A DNA stretch of 64,000 nucleotides from Clostridium niameyense (GCF_001243045.1 NZ_LN849007.1:896989-960988), one strand, 5' to 3'; positions 24,492 through 34,346 are shown, counted from the stretch's first letter. Program-made: numbers and translations. The notes: a model not told the origin generated them from the letters alone.

Positions 24492-25802
24492 ATGGTTAAT
24501 ATTTATAGGTTTCCTCTTAAAATGCATGTAGGAGCTCCAAATGTTCCTTGTGTAAAAGAGGGTCAAGTTGTAAAAAGAGGTGAATGTATAGCAGAGCCTA
24601 ATGGTCTTGGTGCTAGAATTCACACTAGTGTGTCTGGAATGGTAGAGAAGATTACAGACAAAGAAATAATAATAAAAGCAGAACAAAATACATCAACAGA
24701 TTTTGTTAAAATAAAAAAATGTAAGAAAATAGTAGATACTGTATATGAAGCAGGAATCGTTGGAGCAGGTGGAGCAGGATTCCCAACTCACATTAAGTTA
24801 AAAGCTGATATTCCAGATGGATATATTATAGCTAACTGTGTGGAGTGTGAACCAGCTCTTCATCATAACATTAAAGTTATAGAAGAAACTCCAGAAATTA
24901 TTATAAATGGTATTAGATATGCCATGGAAGCTACTAAAGCTCCTAAGGCATATATAGCTATCAAATCTAAGCATCCAGAAGCTATCAAATCTTTAGAAAA
25001 ATGTTTAAATGGTGCTAAAGATATAGAAATAAAAGCTCTTCCTGATTTATACCCAATGGGAGAAGAAAGAGCAATAATCAATGCTATATTTGATAAATGG
25101 CTAGAACCAACACAACTTCCAGTAGAAGCTAAATGTGTAGTATTAAATGCAGAAACGTTAGCAAATATAACTAGAGCTGTTGAAGACAGAAAACCAGTTA
25201 TAGATAAAGATGTAACAGTAATAGGAAAATTAAAAACTGGAAACAAGCCAAATGTATTTATTCAAGTACCAGTAGGAACTCCAGTAAAAGATTTAGTGGA
25301 ACAATCTGGTGGAATAGATGGAGAATATGGCGAAGTAGTTATAGGTGGACCATATACAGGAAAAGCAGGAAACTTAGAAGAAGATGCATTAACAAAAATG
25401 TCTGGGGGAATAATAGTTACAATACCTCTACCAGAATATAAAGGACCACTAGGATTATTAGTATGTGCCTGTGGAGCCAATGAAGATAGATTAAAAGATG
25501 TTGCAAATAAGATGAATGCTAGTATAGCAGGAGTAGTAGATTGTAAGAATATAGAATATCCAAAGGGAAAAGGTAATGGTCCTGGAAAATGTAAGACACC
25601 AGGTGAATGACCAGGTCAAGCAGCTGCAGTTATGCAGCTAAAGAAAGATGGAGCAGAAAGAATATTAATATCCAACTGTAATGATTGTTCAAATACAGTT
25701 ATGCAAATAGCTCCAAAAGCTAAATTACCTGTATATCATCATACAGATCATATATTTAGAACAATAGATTATACACTAACTAGAAGACTTCCACAGGAGT
25801 AA
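24492..25802 (+). CDS. prdC: PrdC, proline reductase-associated electron transfer selenoprotein (copy 4)
   Basis: Protein of 436 aa including selenocysteine at residue 373 (TGA 25608-25610), the same position as in copy 3, in KCKTPGE-U-PGQAA. It is very similar to copy 3, including the GKGNGPG insertion before the active site, with GIVGAGGAGFPTHIKL, ECEPALHHNIK, CACGANEDRLKD and NCNDCSNTVM. The ATG at 24492 follows AGGAGGG; an in-frame ATG at 24447 overlaps the sigma-54 promoter and cannot be used. Heads the second complete cassette. Confidence 0.93.
25608..25639 (+). promoter_or_regulatory. Selenocysteine UGA and SECIS-like hairpin in prdC copy 4
   Basis: TGA 25608-25610, stem AGCTGC (25622-25627) / GCAGCT (25634-25639), loop AGTTAT, identical to copy 3. 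Confidence 0.8.
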
Positions 25803-25831
25803 ACTGAAAAAATTTAAGGAGGTTATGTGAT

Positions 25832-27931
25832 ATGTCAATGACAGCAGAGCATGCAGAAGAATTAAAGAATGAACCTGCAGTAGTATGTTGTAGAACAGAA
25901 GAAGGAACAATATTAACAGCAGAAAACTTAGAAGATCCAGAAATATTTCCAGATATGGTGGATTCAGGACTTTTAACTATTCCTGATAACCATTTAAAAG
26001 TTGGGGAAGTAATAGGAGCAAAATTGCTTAAAACTGTTGATTCATTAACTCCATTAACTACTGATATTGTAGAAGGAGCTAAAACTGGAGAAGCTACCAG
26101 TGAAGAAACTTCAAACAATGAAGAAGTAACTGAAGAAAATGAAAAAGCAGTTCTAAAATATAATTTAAAAGCAGGAGATACTATAAAGGCTAGTGATTTA
26201 GAAAATCCAATGCATTTTGAAAAACTTGTAGATTCTTTATTATTAGATTTAAATGATAGAGTTCTTACAAGAAAAGAAGTTGTTGGAGCTACACTAAAAG
26301 TAGACACACCAGCTTTAACTCCTGTAACACCTGATATACTAGAAGGATTTGAGGAGGAAGAAAACATGAGTGTTGATGCAAAAGCAACAGTAACTGGTGG
26401 AATCCTAAAAATTAGGATTGCTGAAGGAAAGGGAATTGATATTGAAGTTCCTTTAAATGGAAAAGTAGGAGCTGGAAGTAAAGTAGCAGTACCAGCCGTT
26501 AAAGCTGAAAATGCAACTATTGAAGCAACACCAGCTATAGTAGAAGCAAAAAAAGAAGAAAAAGTTATAAGAACTTTAACAAGAAAATACTACAAAATAA
26601 ACGAAGTTAAATTTGGAAAAGAAACTAAAATAGAAGGAACAACTCTTTATATAAGAGAAGACATTTGCAAAGATGCTCTTCAAATAGACAAATTAGTTAA
26701 AGATGTTAAATTAGAAATCATAACTCCAGATAAGTACAACACTTATAGTGAAACTATAATGGACGTACAACCAATAGCAACTAAAGAGTCTATGGATGAC
26801 AAATTAGGAACAGGCGTTACAAGAGTAATAGACGGTGCTATAGTAATGGTAACTGGTATAGATGAAGATGGAGTTCAAGTTGGAGAATTTGGTTCATCTG
26901 AAGGTATATTAGAAGAAAATATTATGTGGAATAGACCAGGTGCACCAGACAAGGGTGAAATATTCATCAAAACTCAAGTAACTATAGCAAGAGGAACAGG
27001 AATGGAAAGACCAGGTCCATTAGCTGCTCATAAAGCTACAGACGTTATTACTCAAGAAATAAGAGAAGCTTTAAAAGCTATAGAAGATGATTCTTTAGTA
27101 GTTGATACAGAAGAATTCAAACAAGTAAGAAGACCTGGAAAGAAAAAAGTTGTAGTTGTTAAAGAAATCATGGGTCAAGGTGCAATGCACGACAACTTAA
27201 TCTTACCAGTAGAACCAGTTGGTATAATAGGTGCTAAGCCAAACGTTGACTTAGGAAACGTTCCAGTAATGCTTTCACCACTTGAAGTAATGGATGGTGG
27301 TATCCACGCATTAACATGCATAGGACCTGCATCAAAAGAATGTTCAAGACACTACTGGAGAGAACCATTAGTTATGGAATGCATGAACGATCCAGAATTA
27401 GATTTAGCTGGAGTATTATTTGTAGGAAGTCCACAAATAAACAGCGAAAAATTCTATGTATCTGAAAGAATGGGTATGATGGTAGAAGCCATGGATGTTG
27501 ATGGAGCTTTTGTTACAACAGAAGGTTTTGGAAACAACCACATTGACTTTGCAAGCCACGTTGAACAAATAGGTATGAGAGGTATACCATGTGTAGCATT
27601 CTCATTCTGCGCAGTACAAGGTGCTCTAGTTGTTGGTAACAAATACATGAAATACATGGTAGACAACAACAAATCAGAAGGTGGAATAGAAAACGAAGTA
27701 TTATCTTGTAACACATTATGTAAAGAAGATGCTATAAGAGGAGTTGCAATGCTTAAAGCAGCTATGTCTGGAGAAGACGTTAAGAAGCCAGAAAGAGCTT
27801 GGAATCCAAATGTTAAAGAAAGCAACTTAGAATTAGTAGAAAAGGTTACAGATAAGAAGATAGACAGAGTTTTAAATGAAACTTCAATACCAATGAGCGA
27901 AAAGAGAAAAGAAAAATACGCTACAAAGTAG
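25832..27931 (+). CDS. prdA: D-proline reductase proprotein PrdA (copy 2)
   Basis: Protein of 699 aa, same layout as copy 1: CC pair at 19-20, two N-modules, beta segment, reductase core and self-cleavage at Cys496 (GGIHALT/CIGPASKEC). The first 75 codons are almost identical in DNA to copy 1, the linker between modules (about 80-105) differs, and the core is strongly conserved. An internal GAGGAGG followed by ATG is kept at codon 179. AAGGAGG precedes the start. It lies 29 bases after prdC and 8 bases before the small protein gene. Confidence 0.95.
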   Translation: MSMTAEHAEELKNEPAVVCCRTEEGTILTAENLEDPEIFPDMVDSGLLTIPDNHLKVGEVIGAKLLKTVDSLTPLTTDIVEGAKTGEATSEETSNNEEVTEENEKAVLKYNLKAGDTIKASDLENPMHFEKLVDSLLLDLNDRVLTRKEVVGATLKVDTPALTPVTPDILEGFEEEENMSVDAKATVTGGILKIRIAEGKGIDIEVPLNGKVGAGSKVAVPAVKAENATIEATPAIVEAKKEEKVIRTLTRKYYKINEVKFGKETKIEGTTLYIREDICKDALQIDKLVKDVKLEIITPDKYNTYSETIMDVQPIATKESMDDKLGTGVTRVIDGAIVMVTGIDEDGVQVGEFGSSEGILEENIMWNRPGAPDKGEIFIKTQVTIARGTGMERPGPLAAHKATDVITQEIREALKAIEDDSLVVDTEEFKQVRRPGKKKVVVVKEIMGQGAMHDNLILPVEPVGIIGAKPNVDLGNVPVMLSPLEVMDGGIHALTCIGPASKECSRHYWREPLVMECMNDPELDLAGVLFVGSPQINSEKFYVSERMGMMVEAMDVDGAFVTTEGFGNNHIDFASHVEQIGMRGIPCVAFSFCAVQGALVVGNKYMKYMVDNNKSEGGIENEVLSCNTLCKEDAIRGVAMLKAAMSGEDVKKPERAWNPNVKESNLELVEKVTDKKIDRVLNETSIPMSEKRKEKYATK

Positions 27932-27939
27932 GGATTTAA

Positions 27940-28218
27940 ATGAATTTAAAATATGGTGACAAAGTTATAGAAATGCAAGGAGTCATCGTAGAAGTATCAG
28001 ATGGAGCTGTAGCAATAGATTTCAAAGGAAGACTAGGCTATTTAAGAGTTCCAAGAAGAATGATAATATCTGACTATGAGCTAAAGGTAGGCCAAGAAAT
28101 AGGTCTTAATATGAGTTTTGTAGAGGTATTATCTGATGAGATAAATGAAAAATATGTAAGTAATCTTGAGGTTCAAAGAAGAAGAGGATTAGAACCTGAT
28201 GATAGATGGAAAAAATAA
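27940..28218 (+). CDS. Small prd-associated protein (CBO2463/CBO2479-type domain), copy 2
   Basis: Protein of 92 aa, paralogue of the 87-aa protein in the first cassette; the two agree along IIEMQGVIVEV / KVIEMQGVIVEV, DFKGRLGYLRVP and ELKVGQEIGLNMSFVEVLSD and differ mainly at the basic C-terminal tail (RRRGLEPDDRWKK here). It follows prdA by 8 bases and precedes prdB by 30. Function unknown; its fixed place between prdA and prdB in both cassettes suggests a role with the reductase. Confidence 0.85.
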   Translation: MNLKYGDKVIEMQGVIVEVSDGAVAIDFKGRLGYLRVPRRMIISDYELKVGQEIGLNMSFVEVLSDEINEKYVSNLEVQRRRGLEPDDRWKK

Positions 28219-28248
28219 GTTTTAAATTTAGAAGGGAAGGTTAAGAGA

Positions 28249-28968
28249 ATGAGCATTGTAAAGGGATTACAATCTGAAATATTTGTTCCTATAACTCCAG
28301 ATCCAGTATGGGCTCCAGTTACAAAGGAACTAAAAGACATGACAGTAGCAATAGCTACAGCAGCAGGAGTTCACTTAAAATCAGACAAGAGATTTAATTT
28401 AGCAGGTGACTTCACATATAGATTAGTACCAGGAGATGCACCATCAAGTGATTTAATGGTATCTCACGGTGGATATGATAATTCAGACGTTAATAAGGAC
28501 ATAAATGCTATGTTCCCAATAGATAGATTAAGAGAGTTAGTAGATGCAGGATTCATAAAAGCAGTTGCTAAAACTCATGTAGGATTCATGGGTGGTGGCG
28601 GAAACCAACAAAAATTCAGAGAAGAAACTGGTCCAGCTATAGCTAAAATATTAAAAGATGAAGGTGTAGATGCAGTATTAATGACTGCTGGATGAGGTAC
28701 TTGTCATAGATCTGCAGTGTTAGTGCAGAGAGCGATTGAAAAAGCAGGTATACCTACAATAATAATAGCAGCCCTACCACCAGTTGTTAGACAAACTGGA
28801 ACTCCAAGAGCAGTTGCTCCAAGAGTACCAATGGGTGCTAATGCAGGAGAACCAAACAATGTGGAAATGCAAACAGGAATAGTTAAGGATACATTATTAG
28901 AATTAGTTAAAATTCCTAGTGCAGGTAAAATAGTACCACTTCCATATGAATATGTAGCAAAAGTTTAA
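28249..28968 (+). CDS. prdB: D-proline reductase selenoprotein subunit PrdB (copy 2)
   Basis: Protein of 239 aa including selenocysteine at residue 149 (TGA 28693-28695). Apart from a two-residue shorter N-terminus (MSIVKGLQ against MSLTIVKGLQ) and a few changes, it is the same as copy 1. From about codon 100 onwards the DNA is nearly invariant between copies, including a 231-base identical stretch around the active site. It ends the second cassette, before a terminator. Confidence 0.95.
28693..28729 (+). promoter_or_regulatory. Selenocysteine UGA and SECIS-like hairpin in prdB copy 2
   Basis: TGA 28693-28695, stem TCTGCA (28711-28716) / TGCAGA (28724-28729), loop GTGTTAG, identical to copy 1. 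Confidence 0.8.
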
Positions 28969-28973
28969 TATAA

Positions 28974-29014
28974 TAAAAAAAGAGCGTTTACTCTAAGGAG
29001 TAAAGCTCTTTTTT
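28974..29014 (+). terminator. Terminator of the second selenocysteine cassette
   Basis: GAGC and TTTACTC (28982-28993, one bulged G) pair with GAGTAAA and GCTC (28998-29008) around a TAAG loop, flanked by A and T tracts. Confidence 0.9.
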
Positions 29015-29164
29015 AAGGTAGTTTTCAAGAAGTTTTAATTATATGGTATTTTTTATAAAATATAGTTATTAAAAAGGCTTTAATTATTTTGATTAAAATA
29101 TAAAAAAACGCAGAAAATAATCATCAATACATTACAATATAAATTATACGAAAGAGGTGTCTTT

Positions 29165-30034
29165 ATGGTAAAAGTAGTTTTAGGATTATTAATATTATTA
29201 ACAGCTTATTTTACAGTATTATTTCTTAAAGATTATTTAAAGTGTCAAAGAGAAGGAAGACTTGAAAAGACTAGCTTTATTTCATTGGGAGCTGTGGGAT
29301 TTGTAACAAACTTTTTCGATACTTTAGGTATAGGAAGTTTTGCTCCAAGTACAGCATTGTTGAAAAACTTTAAATTATCTGCTGATAGAACATTGCCAGG
29401 TACATTAAATGCAGCATGTACTATACCAGTTGCAGTAGAAGCACTTTTATTTATAAATGGAATACAAGTTGAACCGCTTACATTATTTTCTTTATTAATA
29501 GCTGCTACAATAGGTGCTGTAGTAGGTGCTGGAATAGTTTCTAAACTAGATGAAAAGAAAGTTCAGTTTGGTATGGGAATAGCTCTTATAATAGTAGCTT
29601 TAGTTATGTTTGCGGGACAATTAAACTTAATGCCAGCAGGAGGAGAAGCAAGAGGACTTCATGGATATAAGCTTATAGTAGGTATTATAGGTAACTTTAT
29701 ATTTGGTGCATTAATGACACTCGGAATAGGCTTGTATGCTCCTTGTATGGCTTTAGTTTATGCTTTAGGCATGAGTCCAAAGGTTGCGTTCCCTATTATG
29801 ATGGGATCTTGTGCATTTTTAATGCCAGCCGCATCAGTTAAGTTTATAAAAGAAGGTGCTTATGATAGAAAGGCATCTATGGCTATAACTATTTTTGGAC
29901 TTATAGGAGTATTTATAGCATATTATTTAGTAAAATCATTACCACTTGATATATTAAAATGGTTGATAATAGTGGTTATATTATATACTTCTATAATGAT
30001 GTTCAGATCAGCTTTTAAAAATAAAAAAGCCTAA
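29165..30034 (+). CDS. TSUP (TauE/SafE) family membrane permease
   Basis: Protein of 289 aa with about eight hydrophobic segments and the duplicated family motif: GAVGFVTNFFDTLGIGSFAPS near residue 40 and MTLGIGLYAPCMALVYALGMSP near 190. Members of this family export or import small sulfur or organic anions; the substrate here cannot be read from sequence. It has its own ribosome-binding site (AGAGGTG) and lies between terminators, so it is a separate unit at the right edge of the prd island. Confidence 0.8.
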   Translation: MVKVVLGLLILLTAYFTVLFLKDYLKCQREGRLEKTSFISLGAVGFVTNFFDTLGIGSFAPSTALLKNFKLSADRTLPGTLNAACTIPVAVEALLFINGIQVEPLTLFSLLIAATIGAVVGAGIVSKLDEKKVQFGMGIALIIVALVMFAGQLNLMPAGGEARGLHGYKLIVGIIGNFIFGALMTLGIGLYAPCMALVYALGMSPKVAFPIMMGSCAFLMPAASVKFIKEGAYDRKASMAITIFGLIGVFIAYYLVKSLPLDILKWLIIVVILYTSIMMFRSAFKNKKA

Positions 30035-30085
30035 AAGGTAATAGAAAAATTTTTCTATGTAGGTTTAGGGAAGATATATAGTGTT

Positions 30086-30123
30086 AAAAAGCAGGCGTAT
30101 ATGTATCTATACCTGCTTTTTTT
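30086..30123 (+). terminator. Terminator after the TSUP permease
   Basis: AAAAAGCAGG (30086-30095) pairs with CCTGCTTTTT (from 30112), with TATA/TATA pairs inside the loop, followed by T residues. Confidence 0.85.
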
Positions 30124-30143
30124 CTAAATTTATAAAATTAACA

Positions 30144-30173
30144 TTGAAAAATGAAGTGAAAAGTGATTATATT
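30144..30173 (+). promoter_or_regulatory. Candidate sigma-A promoter of pta-ackA
   Basis: TTGAAA (30144-30149), 18 bases, TATATT (30168-30173), about 50 bases before pta. Confidence 0.55.
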
Positions 30174-30224
30174 ATATATGAATGTATTTTTATATATTTT
30201 ATATATTTGAAGGGAGTAATTTAC

Positions 30225-31229
30225 ATGAAATTAATGAAAACCTTATGGGAAAAAGCCAAAGTTGACAAAAAGACTATTGTACTTGCAGAAGGAGAGGAAG
30301 AAAGAAACTTAAAGGCTTGTGAAGAAATTATAAAAAATTCCCTAGCTAATATAGTTTTAGTTGGAAATGAAAAAGCTATTAAAGATAAAGTTAAAGAATT
30401 AAATATTTGTATAGATGGTGCAAAAATAGAAGATCCAGAAACTTCAGAAAAACTTTCTACATATACTAAAGAATTTTATGAGCTAAGAAAACATAAAGGA
30501 ATTACTTTAGAAAAAGCGGAGAAAATAGTAAGAGATCCCCTATATTTTGCTACTATGATGCTTAAAATGGGAGATGTAGATGGATTAGTATCTGGTGCTA
30601 TTCATACTACAGGAGATCTATTAAGACCTGGTCTACAAATTATTAAGACAGCTAAAGGTGCATCAGTAGTATCAAGTTCATTTATAATGGAAGTACCTAA
30701 TTGTGAATATGGAAAAGATGGACTTTTATTATTTGCAGATTGCGCAGTAAACCCTAATCCAACATCAGAACAATTAGCTTCAATTGCTATATCTACAGCA
30801 GAAACAGCTAAAGCTTTATGCGATATGGATCCTAAAGTAGCAATGTTATCTTTCTCAACTATGGGAAGTGCTAAACATGAATTAGTAGATAAAGTAGTAG
30901 AAGCTACAAAAATGGCTAAAGAACAAAGATCAGATTTAGACATAGATGGTGAATTACAATTAGATGCATCTATAGTTCCTACAGTAGCTAGCTTAAAAGC
31001 TCCAAATAGCAATGTAGCAGGAAAAGCTAATGTATTAGTATTCCCTGACCTACAAGCAGGAAATATAGGCTATAAATTAGTTCAAAGATTTGCAAAAGCA
31101 GAAGCTATAGGACCTATATGTCAAGGATTTGCAAAACCTATAAATGACTTATCAAGAGGTTGTAGCAGTGAAGATATAGTAAACGTAGTAGTAGTAACAG
31201 CAGTACAAGCACAAAGTATGGCAAAATAA
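30225..31229 (+). CDS. pta: Phosphate acetyltransferase
   Basis: Protein of 334 aa, the short, single-domain form usual in clostridia. It converts acetyl-CoA and phosphate to acetyl phosphate. Diagnostic stretches are VDGLVSGAIHTTGDLLRPGLQ (about 115-135) and NVLVFPDLQAGNIGYKL (about 269-285). The ATG at 30225 follows AAGGGAG; longer in-frame starts upstream run through the terminator and promoter and are rejected. Paired with ackA 32 bases downstream for ATP production. Confidence 0.96.
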   Translation: MKLMKTLWEKAKVDKKTIVLAEGEEERNLKACEEIIKNSLANIVLVGNEKAIKDKVKELNICIDGAKIEDPETSEKLSTYTKEFYELRKHKGITLEKAEKIVRDPLYFATMMLKMGDVDGLVSGAIHTTGDLLRPGLQIIKTAKGASVVSSSFIMEVPNCEYGKDGLLLFADCAVNPNPTSEQLASIAISTAETAKALCDMDPKVAMLSFSTMGSAKHELVDKVVEATKMAKEQRSDLDIDGELQLDASIVPTVASLKAPNSNVAGKANVLVFPDLQAGNIGYKLVQRFAKAEAIGPICQGFAKPINDLSRGCSSEDIVNVVVVTAVQAQSMAK

Positions 31230-31261
31230 TTAGTTATAAATATTGAAAGGTGGTAAATTAA

Positions 31262-32458
31262 ATGAAAGTTTTAGTTGTAAACTGTGGAAGTTCATCATTA
31301 AAATATCAATTAATAGATATGGAAACAGAAAAGGCTTTAGCTAAAGGGCTTGTAGAAAGAATAGGAATTGAAGGTTCTATATTAACACAAAAGGTAAACG
31401 GAGAAAAATACATAATAGAAGAACCAATGAAAGACCATAAAAAGGCTATAGAGTTAGTGTTAAAGGCATTAGTAGATGAAAAACATGGCGTTATAAAAGA
31501 CATGAGCGAAATATCAGCAGTAGGACATAGAGTTGTTCATGGCGGAGAAAAATATGCAGAATCTGTACTTATAGATGATGAAGTTATGAAAGCATTAGAA
31601 GAATGTGTTAAATTAGCACCACTTCATAACCCACCAAACATAATAGGAATAAATGCTTGCAGAGAAATAATGAAAGATACTCCAATGGTAGCAGTGTTTG
31701 ATACAGCATTCCATCAAACTTTGCCAGATTATGCTTATATGTATCCATTACCATATGAATTATATGAACAAAATGGCATAAGAAAATATGGATTCCATGG
31801 AACATCTCATAGATATGTTTCAGCTACAGTAGCAGATATGATGGATAAAGATATAAAAGATCTTAAAATTATAACTTGTCATTTAGGAAATGGAGCTAGT
31901 TTATGTGCAATAAAAGATGGTAAATCAATAGAAACTTCTATGGGATTTACTCCACTTGCAGGATTAGCTATGGGAACTCGATCAGGAGATATAGACCCTG
32001 CTATAATTCTTTTCATGGAAAAAGAATTAAAAATGTCTTCAGATGAAGTAAACAATGTTATAAATAAAAAATCTGGAGTATTTGGATTATCAGGAGTAAG
32101 TAGTGACTTTAGAGATATAGAAGAAGCTGCAGAAAAAGGAAATAAGAGAGCACAACTTGCTCTAGATGTATTCCACTATAGAGTAAAACAATTTATAGGT
32201 TCTTATGCTGCAGTATTAAATGGTGTAGATGCATTAGTATTTACAGCAGGTCTTGGAGAAAACTCAAAAGAAAGTAGAGAAGAAATCTGCAAGGGCTTAG
32301 AATACTTAGGTGTTAAAATTGATTTAGATAAAAATAATATAAGAGGAAAACAACAAGAAATAAGTGCACAAGATTCAAAAGTTAAGGTGTTTGTAATACC
32401 AACTAATGAAGAGTTAATGATAGCTAGAGATACTAAAGTTATAGTAAATAATAAGTAA
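31262..32458 (+). CDS. ackA: Acetate kinase
   Basis: Protein of 398 aa, standard length. It makes ATP and acetate from acetyl phosphate. Family signatures: [13 protein letters not shown] (7-19), [10 protein letters not shown] (about 145), [13 protein letters not shown] (about 177), HLGNGASL (about 206) and the late [17 protein letters not shown] precedes the ATG. Second gene of the pta operon. Confidence 0.98.
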   Translation: MKVLVVNCGSSSLKYQLIDMETEKALAKGLVERIGIEGSILTQKVNGEKYIIEEPMKDHKKAIELVLKALVDEKHGVIKDMSEISAVGHRVVHGGEKYAESVLIDDEVMKALEECVKLAPLHNPPNIIGINACREIMKDTPMVAVFDTAFHQTLPDYAYMYPLPYELYEQNGIRKYGFHGTSHRYVSATVADMMDKDIKDLKIITCHLGNGASLCAIKDGKSIETSMGFTPLAGLAMGTRSGDIDPAIILFMEKELKMSSDEVNNVINKKSGVFGLSGVSSDFRDIEEAAEKGNKRAQLALDVFHYRVKQFIGSYAAVLNGVDALVFTAGLGENSKESREEICKGLEYLGVKIDLDKNNIRGKQQEISAQDSKVKVFVIPTNEELMIARDTKVIVNNK

Positions 32459-32508
32459 TAAAATGTAGTTGTAAATAATTGTATTATGTCACTTTCAGCA
32501 TAAAATAC

Positions 32509-32537
32509 TTGACTTTTTAATAGGCAGTTTATATAAT
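32509..32537 (+). promoter_or_regulatory. Sigma-A promoter of yceD-rpmF
   Basis: TTGACT (32509-32514), 17-base spacer, TATAAT (32532-32537), 34 bases before the yceD start. One of the best matches in the window. Confidence 0.8.
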
Positions 32538-32570
32538 AAATTTTGTGGCTGCTATATTGAGGTGAATTTT

Positions 32571-33068
32571 ATGAAGTTAGATATATCAGATTTGAAAAGT
32601 AGAAATAATAAAACTGAGAAGGTTTCTTTAGTTTTGGAAGAAAAAGGTTTCTTCGACGGAAGTGAGGAAATTAATTATTTAGAGCCGCCAAAATTTGATG
32701 GGCTAGTTAGTATATCAGGAGACATAATTGATTTAGAAGGAAAAGTAACAGCTAAGGTTGAACTTTCATGTTCTAGATGTCTTGAAAAGTTTCCTTATGT
32801 GGTAGAAATTCATATCCACGAAAGTTTTACTAATAGCTTAGAAAGTCAAAGTGATGAAGTGGCATTGATAAAAGACGATGCCATAGATATTAATAAGGTT
32901 ATAGAAAATAACATAATTATACAGTTACCAATTAAGAGACTTTGTAGGGAAGACTGCAAAGGATTATGTCAAAAATGTGGTTCTAACCTGAATGCTTCAC
33001 AATGTAATTGTGAGGTAGAAGTTGATCCACGATTGGCTAAACTGAAAGATTTTTTTTCTACCAATTAA
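32571..33068 (+). CDS. YceD family protein (DUF177)
   Basis: Protein of 165 aa. The family is linked to 23S rRNA accumulation and almost always precedes rpmF, as here (13 bases away). Two cysteine pairs are visible: CSRC near residue 72 and, near the C-terminus, [16 protein letters not shown], a probable zinc site. The ATG at 32571 follows TTGAGGTG; a GTG at 32562 is part of that site. Confidence 0.88.
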   Translation: MKLDISDLKSRNNKTEKVSLVLEEKGFFDGSEEINYLEPPKFDGLVSISGDIIDLEGKVTAKVELSCSRCLEKFPYVVEIHIHESFTNSLESQSDEVALIKDDAIDINKVIENNIIIQLPIKRLCREDCKGLCQKCGSNLNASQCNCEVEVDPRLAKLKDFFSTN

Positions 33069-33081
33069 GGAGGTGTTTACA

Positions 33082-33264
33082 GTGGGAAATCCAGCAAGAA
33101 AGACTTCAAAAGCAAGAAGAGATTCAAGAAGAGCTCAAACTTTTAAATTAAGTTTACCAGGAATAGTTGAATGTCCTCAATGTCACGAAATGAAACTTGC
33201 TCATAGAGTATGTAAAAATTGTGGTCATTACAAAAGCAAAGAGGTTGTTTCAACTGATAAATAG
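33082..33264 (+). CDS. rpmF: 50S ribosomal protein L32
   Basis: Protein of 60 aa, full length. It starts at GTG ([18 protein letters not shown]), 6 bases after AAGGAGGT. Zinc-binding cysteines CPQC and CKNC (about residues 31-48). Large-subunit protein, cotranscribed with yceD and followed by a terminator. Confidence 0.97.
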   Translation: MGNPARKTSKARRDSRRAQTFKLSLPGIVECPQCHEMKLAHRVCKNCGHYKSKEVVSTDK

Positions 33265-33265
33265 T

Positions 33266-33298
33266 AAAAGAAAGTCTTATGACTTTCTTTTATTTTTT
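33266..33298 (+). terminator. Terminator after rpmF
   Basis: AAAAGAAAGTC (33266-33276) and GACTTTCTTTT (33281-33291), loop TTAT, followed by a T-rich tract. Confidence 0.88.
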
Positions 33299-33362
33299 AA
33301 TAAATTTTTTATTGTTAATGGAAAAAATATAATATATACTTTATTGGAAGGGAGTGATAAAG

Positions 33363-34346
33363 ATGATTATAGCAGTAGATGGCATGGGAGGCGATTTTGC
33401 TCCAAAAGCAGTAGTAGAAGGATGTATTCAAGCAGTAAAAGAATATGAAGATATAGAGATTATAATAACTGGAAAAGAAGATTTAATAAAAAAAGAATTA
33501 AATAAGAATAATTATAATGGAAACAGAATAAGCATATTACATACAGAAGAAGTTATAACTACTAATGAAGCTCCGGTAAGGGCTGTAAGAAGAAAAAAAG
33601 ATTCAAGTATGGTACGTGCACTACAATTAGTAAAAGAAGATAAGGCTCAGGCTATTATATCTGCAGGAAGTACAGGAGCACTTATGGCAGGAGCTACATT
33701 TATATTAGGTAGAATAAAAGGTATACAAAGAGTAGCTTTAGCACCATTACTTCCAGGAGTAAAAGCTCCTTTTATGATAGTTGATGTAGGTGCTAATGTG
33801 GATTGTAAGCCAGATTATTTAGTGCAATTTGCCATGATGGGTAAAACTTATTTTGAAAATATATTAGGAGTAAAAGATCCTTCAGTAGGACTTGTAAATA
33901 TAGGTACAGAAGAAGAAAAAGGTAATGAACTTACAAAAGCTGCATATAAATTATTAAAGGAAGAAAATCTAAATTTCAAAGGGAACATAGAACCTAGAGA
34001 TATACCAGAGGGAAAAACAAATGTAGTAGTGTGTGACGGATTTGTAGGTAATAGTATATTAAAAACATATGAAGGAGTAGCTTCTAATATATTTAAAATG
34101 TTAAAAGAACAAATTTTATCATCTTTTGTGTCAAAACTAGGAGGAGTACTTTTAAAAGGTGTATTTAAGAATTTTAAAAAGAAATTTGATTATACAGAAT
34201 ATGGAGGATCTCCTTTCTTAGGTGCTAAAGGAATATGCATAAAGGCTCATGGAAGTTCTAATGCGAAAGCCTTTAAAAATGCTATAAGACAAGCAAAATT
34301 ATGTTATGATAAACAAATAATAGAGAAAATAGAGAATAATTTGTAG
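33363..34346 (+). CDS. plsX: Phosphate acyltransferase PlsX
   Basis: Protein of 327 aa, normal length. It forms acyl phosphate from acyl-ACP for phosphatidic acid synthesis. Motifs: [17 protein letters not shown] at the N-terminus, [12 protein letters not shown] (about 101-112), [12 protein letters not shown] (about 228) and [18 protein letters not shown] near the end. ATG at 33363 follows GGAAGGGAG; a GTG at 33354 is less well placed. In Bacillus fapR precedes it; here none is present. Confidence 0.95.
   Translation: MIIAVDGMGGDFAPKAVVEGCIQAVKEYEDIEIIITGKEDLIKKELNKNNYNGNRISILHTEEVITTNEAPVRAVRRKKDSSMVRALQLVKEDKAQAIISAGSTGALMAGATFILGRIKGIQRVALAPLLPGVKAPFMIVDVGANVDCKPDYLVQFAMMGKTYFENILGVKDPSVGLVNIGTEEEKGNELTKAAYKLLKEENLNFKGNIEPRDIPEGKTNVVVCDGFVGNSILKTYEGVASNIFKMLKEQILSSFVSKLGGVLLKGVFKNFKKKFDYTEYGGSPFLGAKGICIKAHGSSNAKAFKNAIRQAKLCYDKQIIEKIENNL

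Noticed and set aside
16318-25610. prdC copies 3 and 4 and both prdB copies as truncated pseudogenes or pairs of split genes
   Set aside because: The in-frame TGA lies at the known selenocysteine position, homology continues in frame, paralogues have Cys, and a hairpin follows each TGA.
33197-33448. 83-codon plus-strand reading frame across the rpmF terminator
   Set aside because: It overlaps rpmF and plsX in another frame, runs through the terminator and has no recognisable product.
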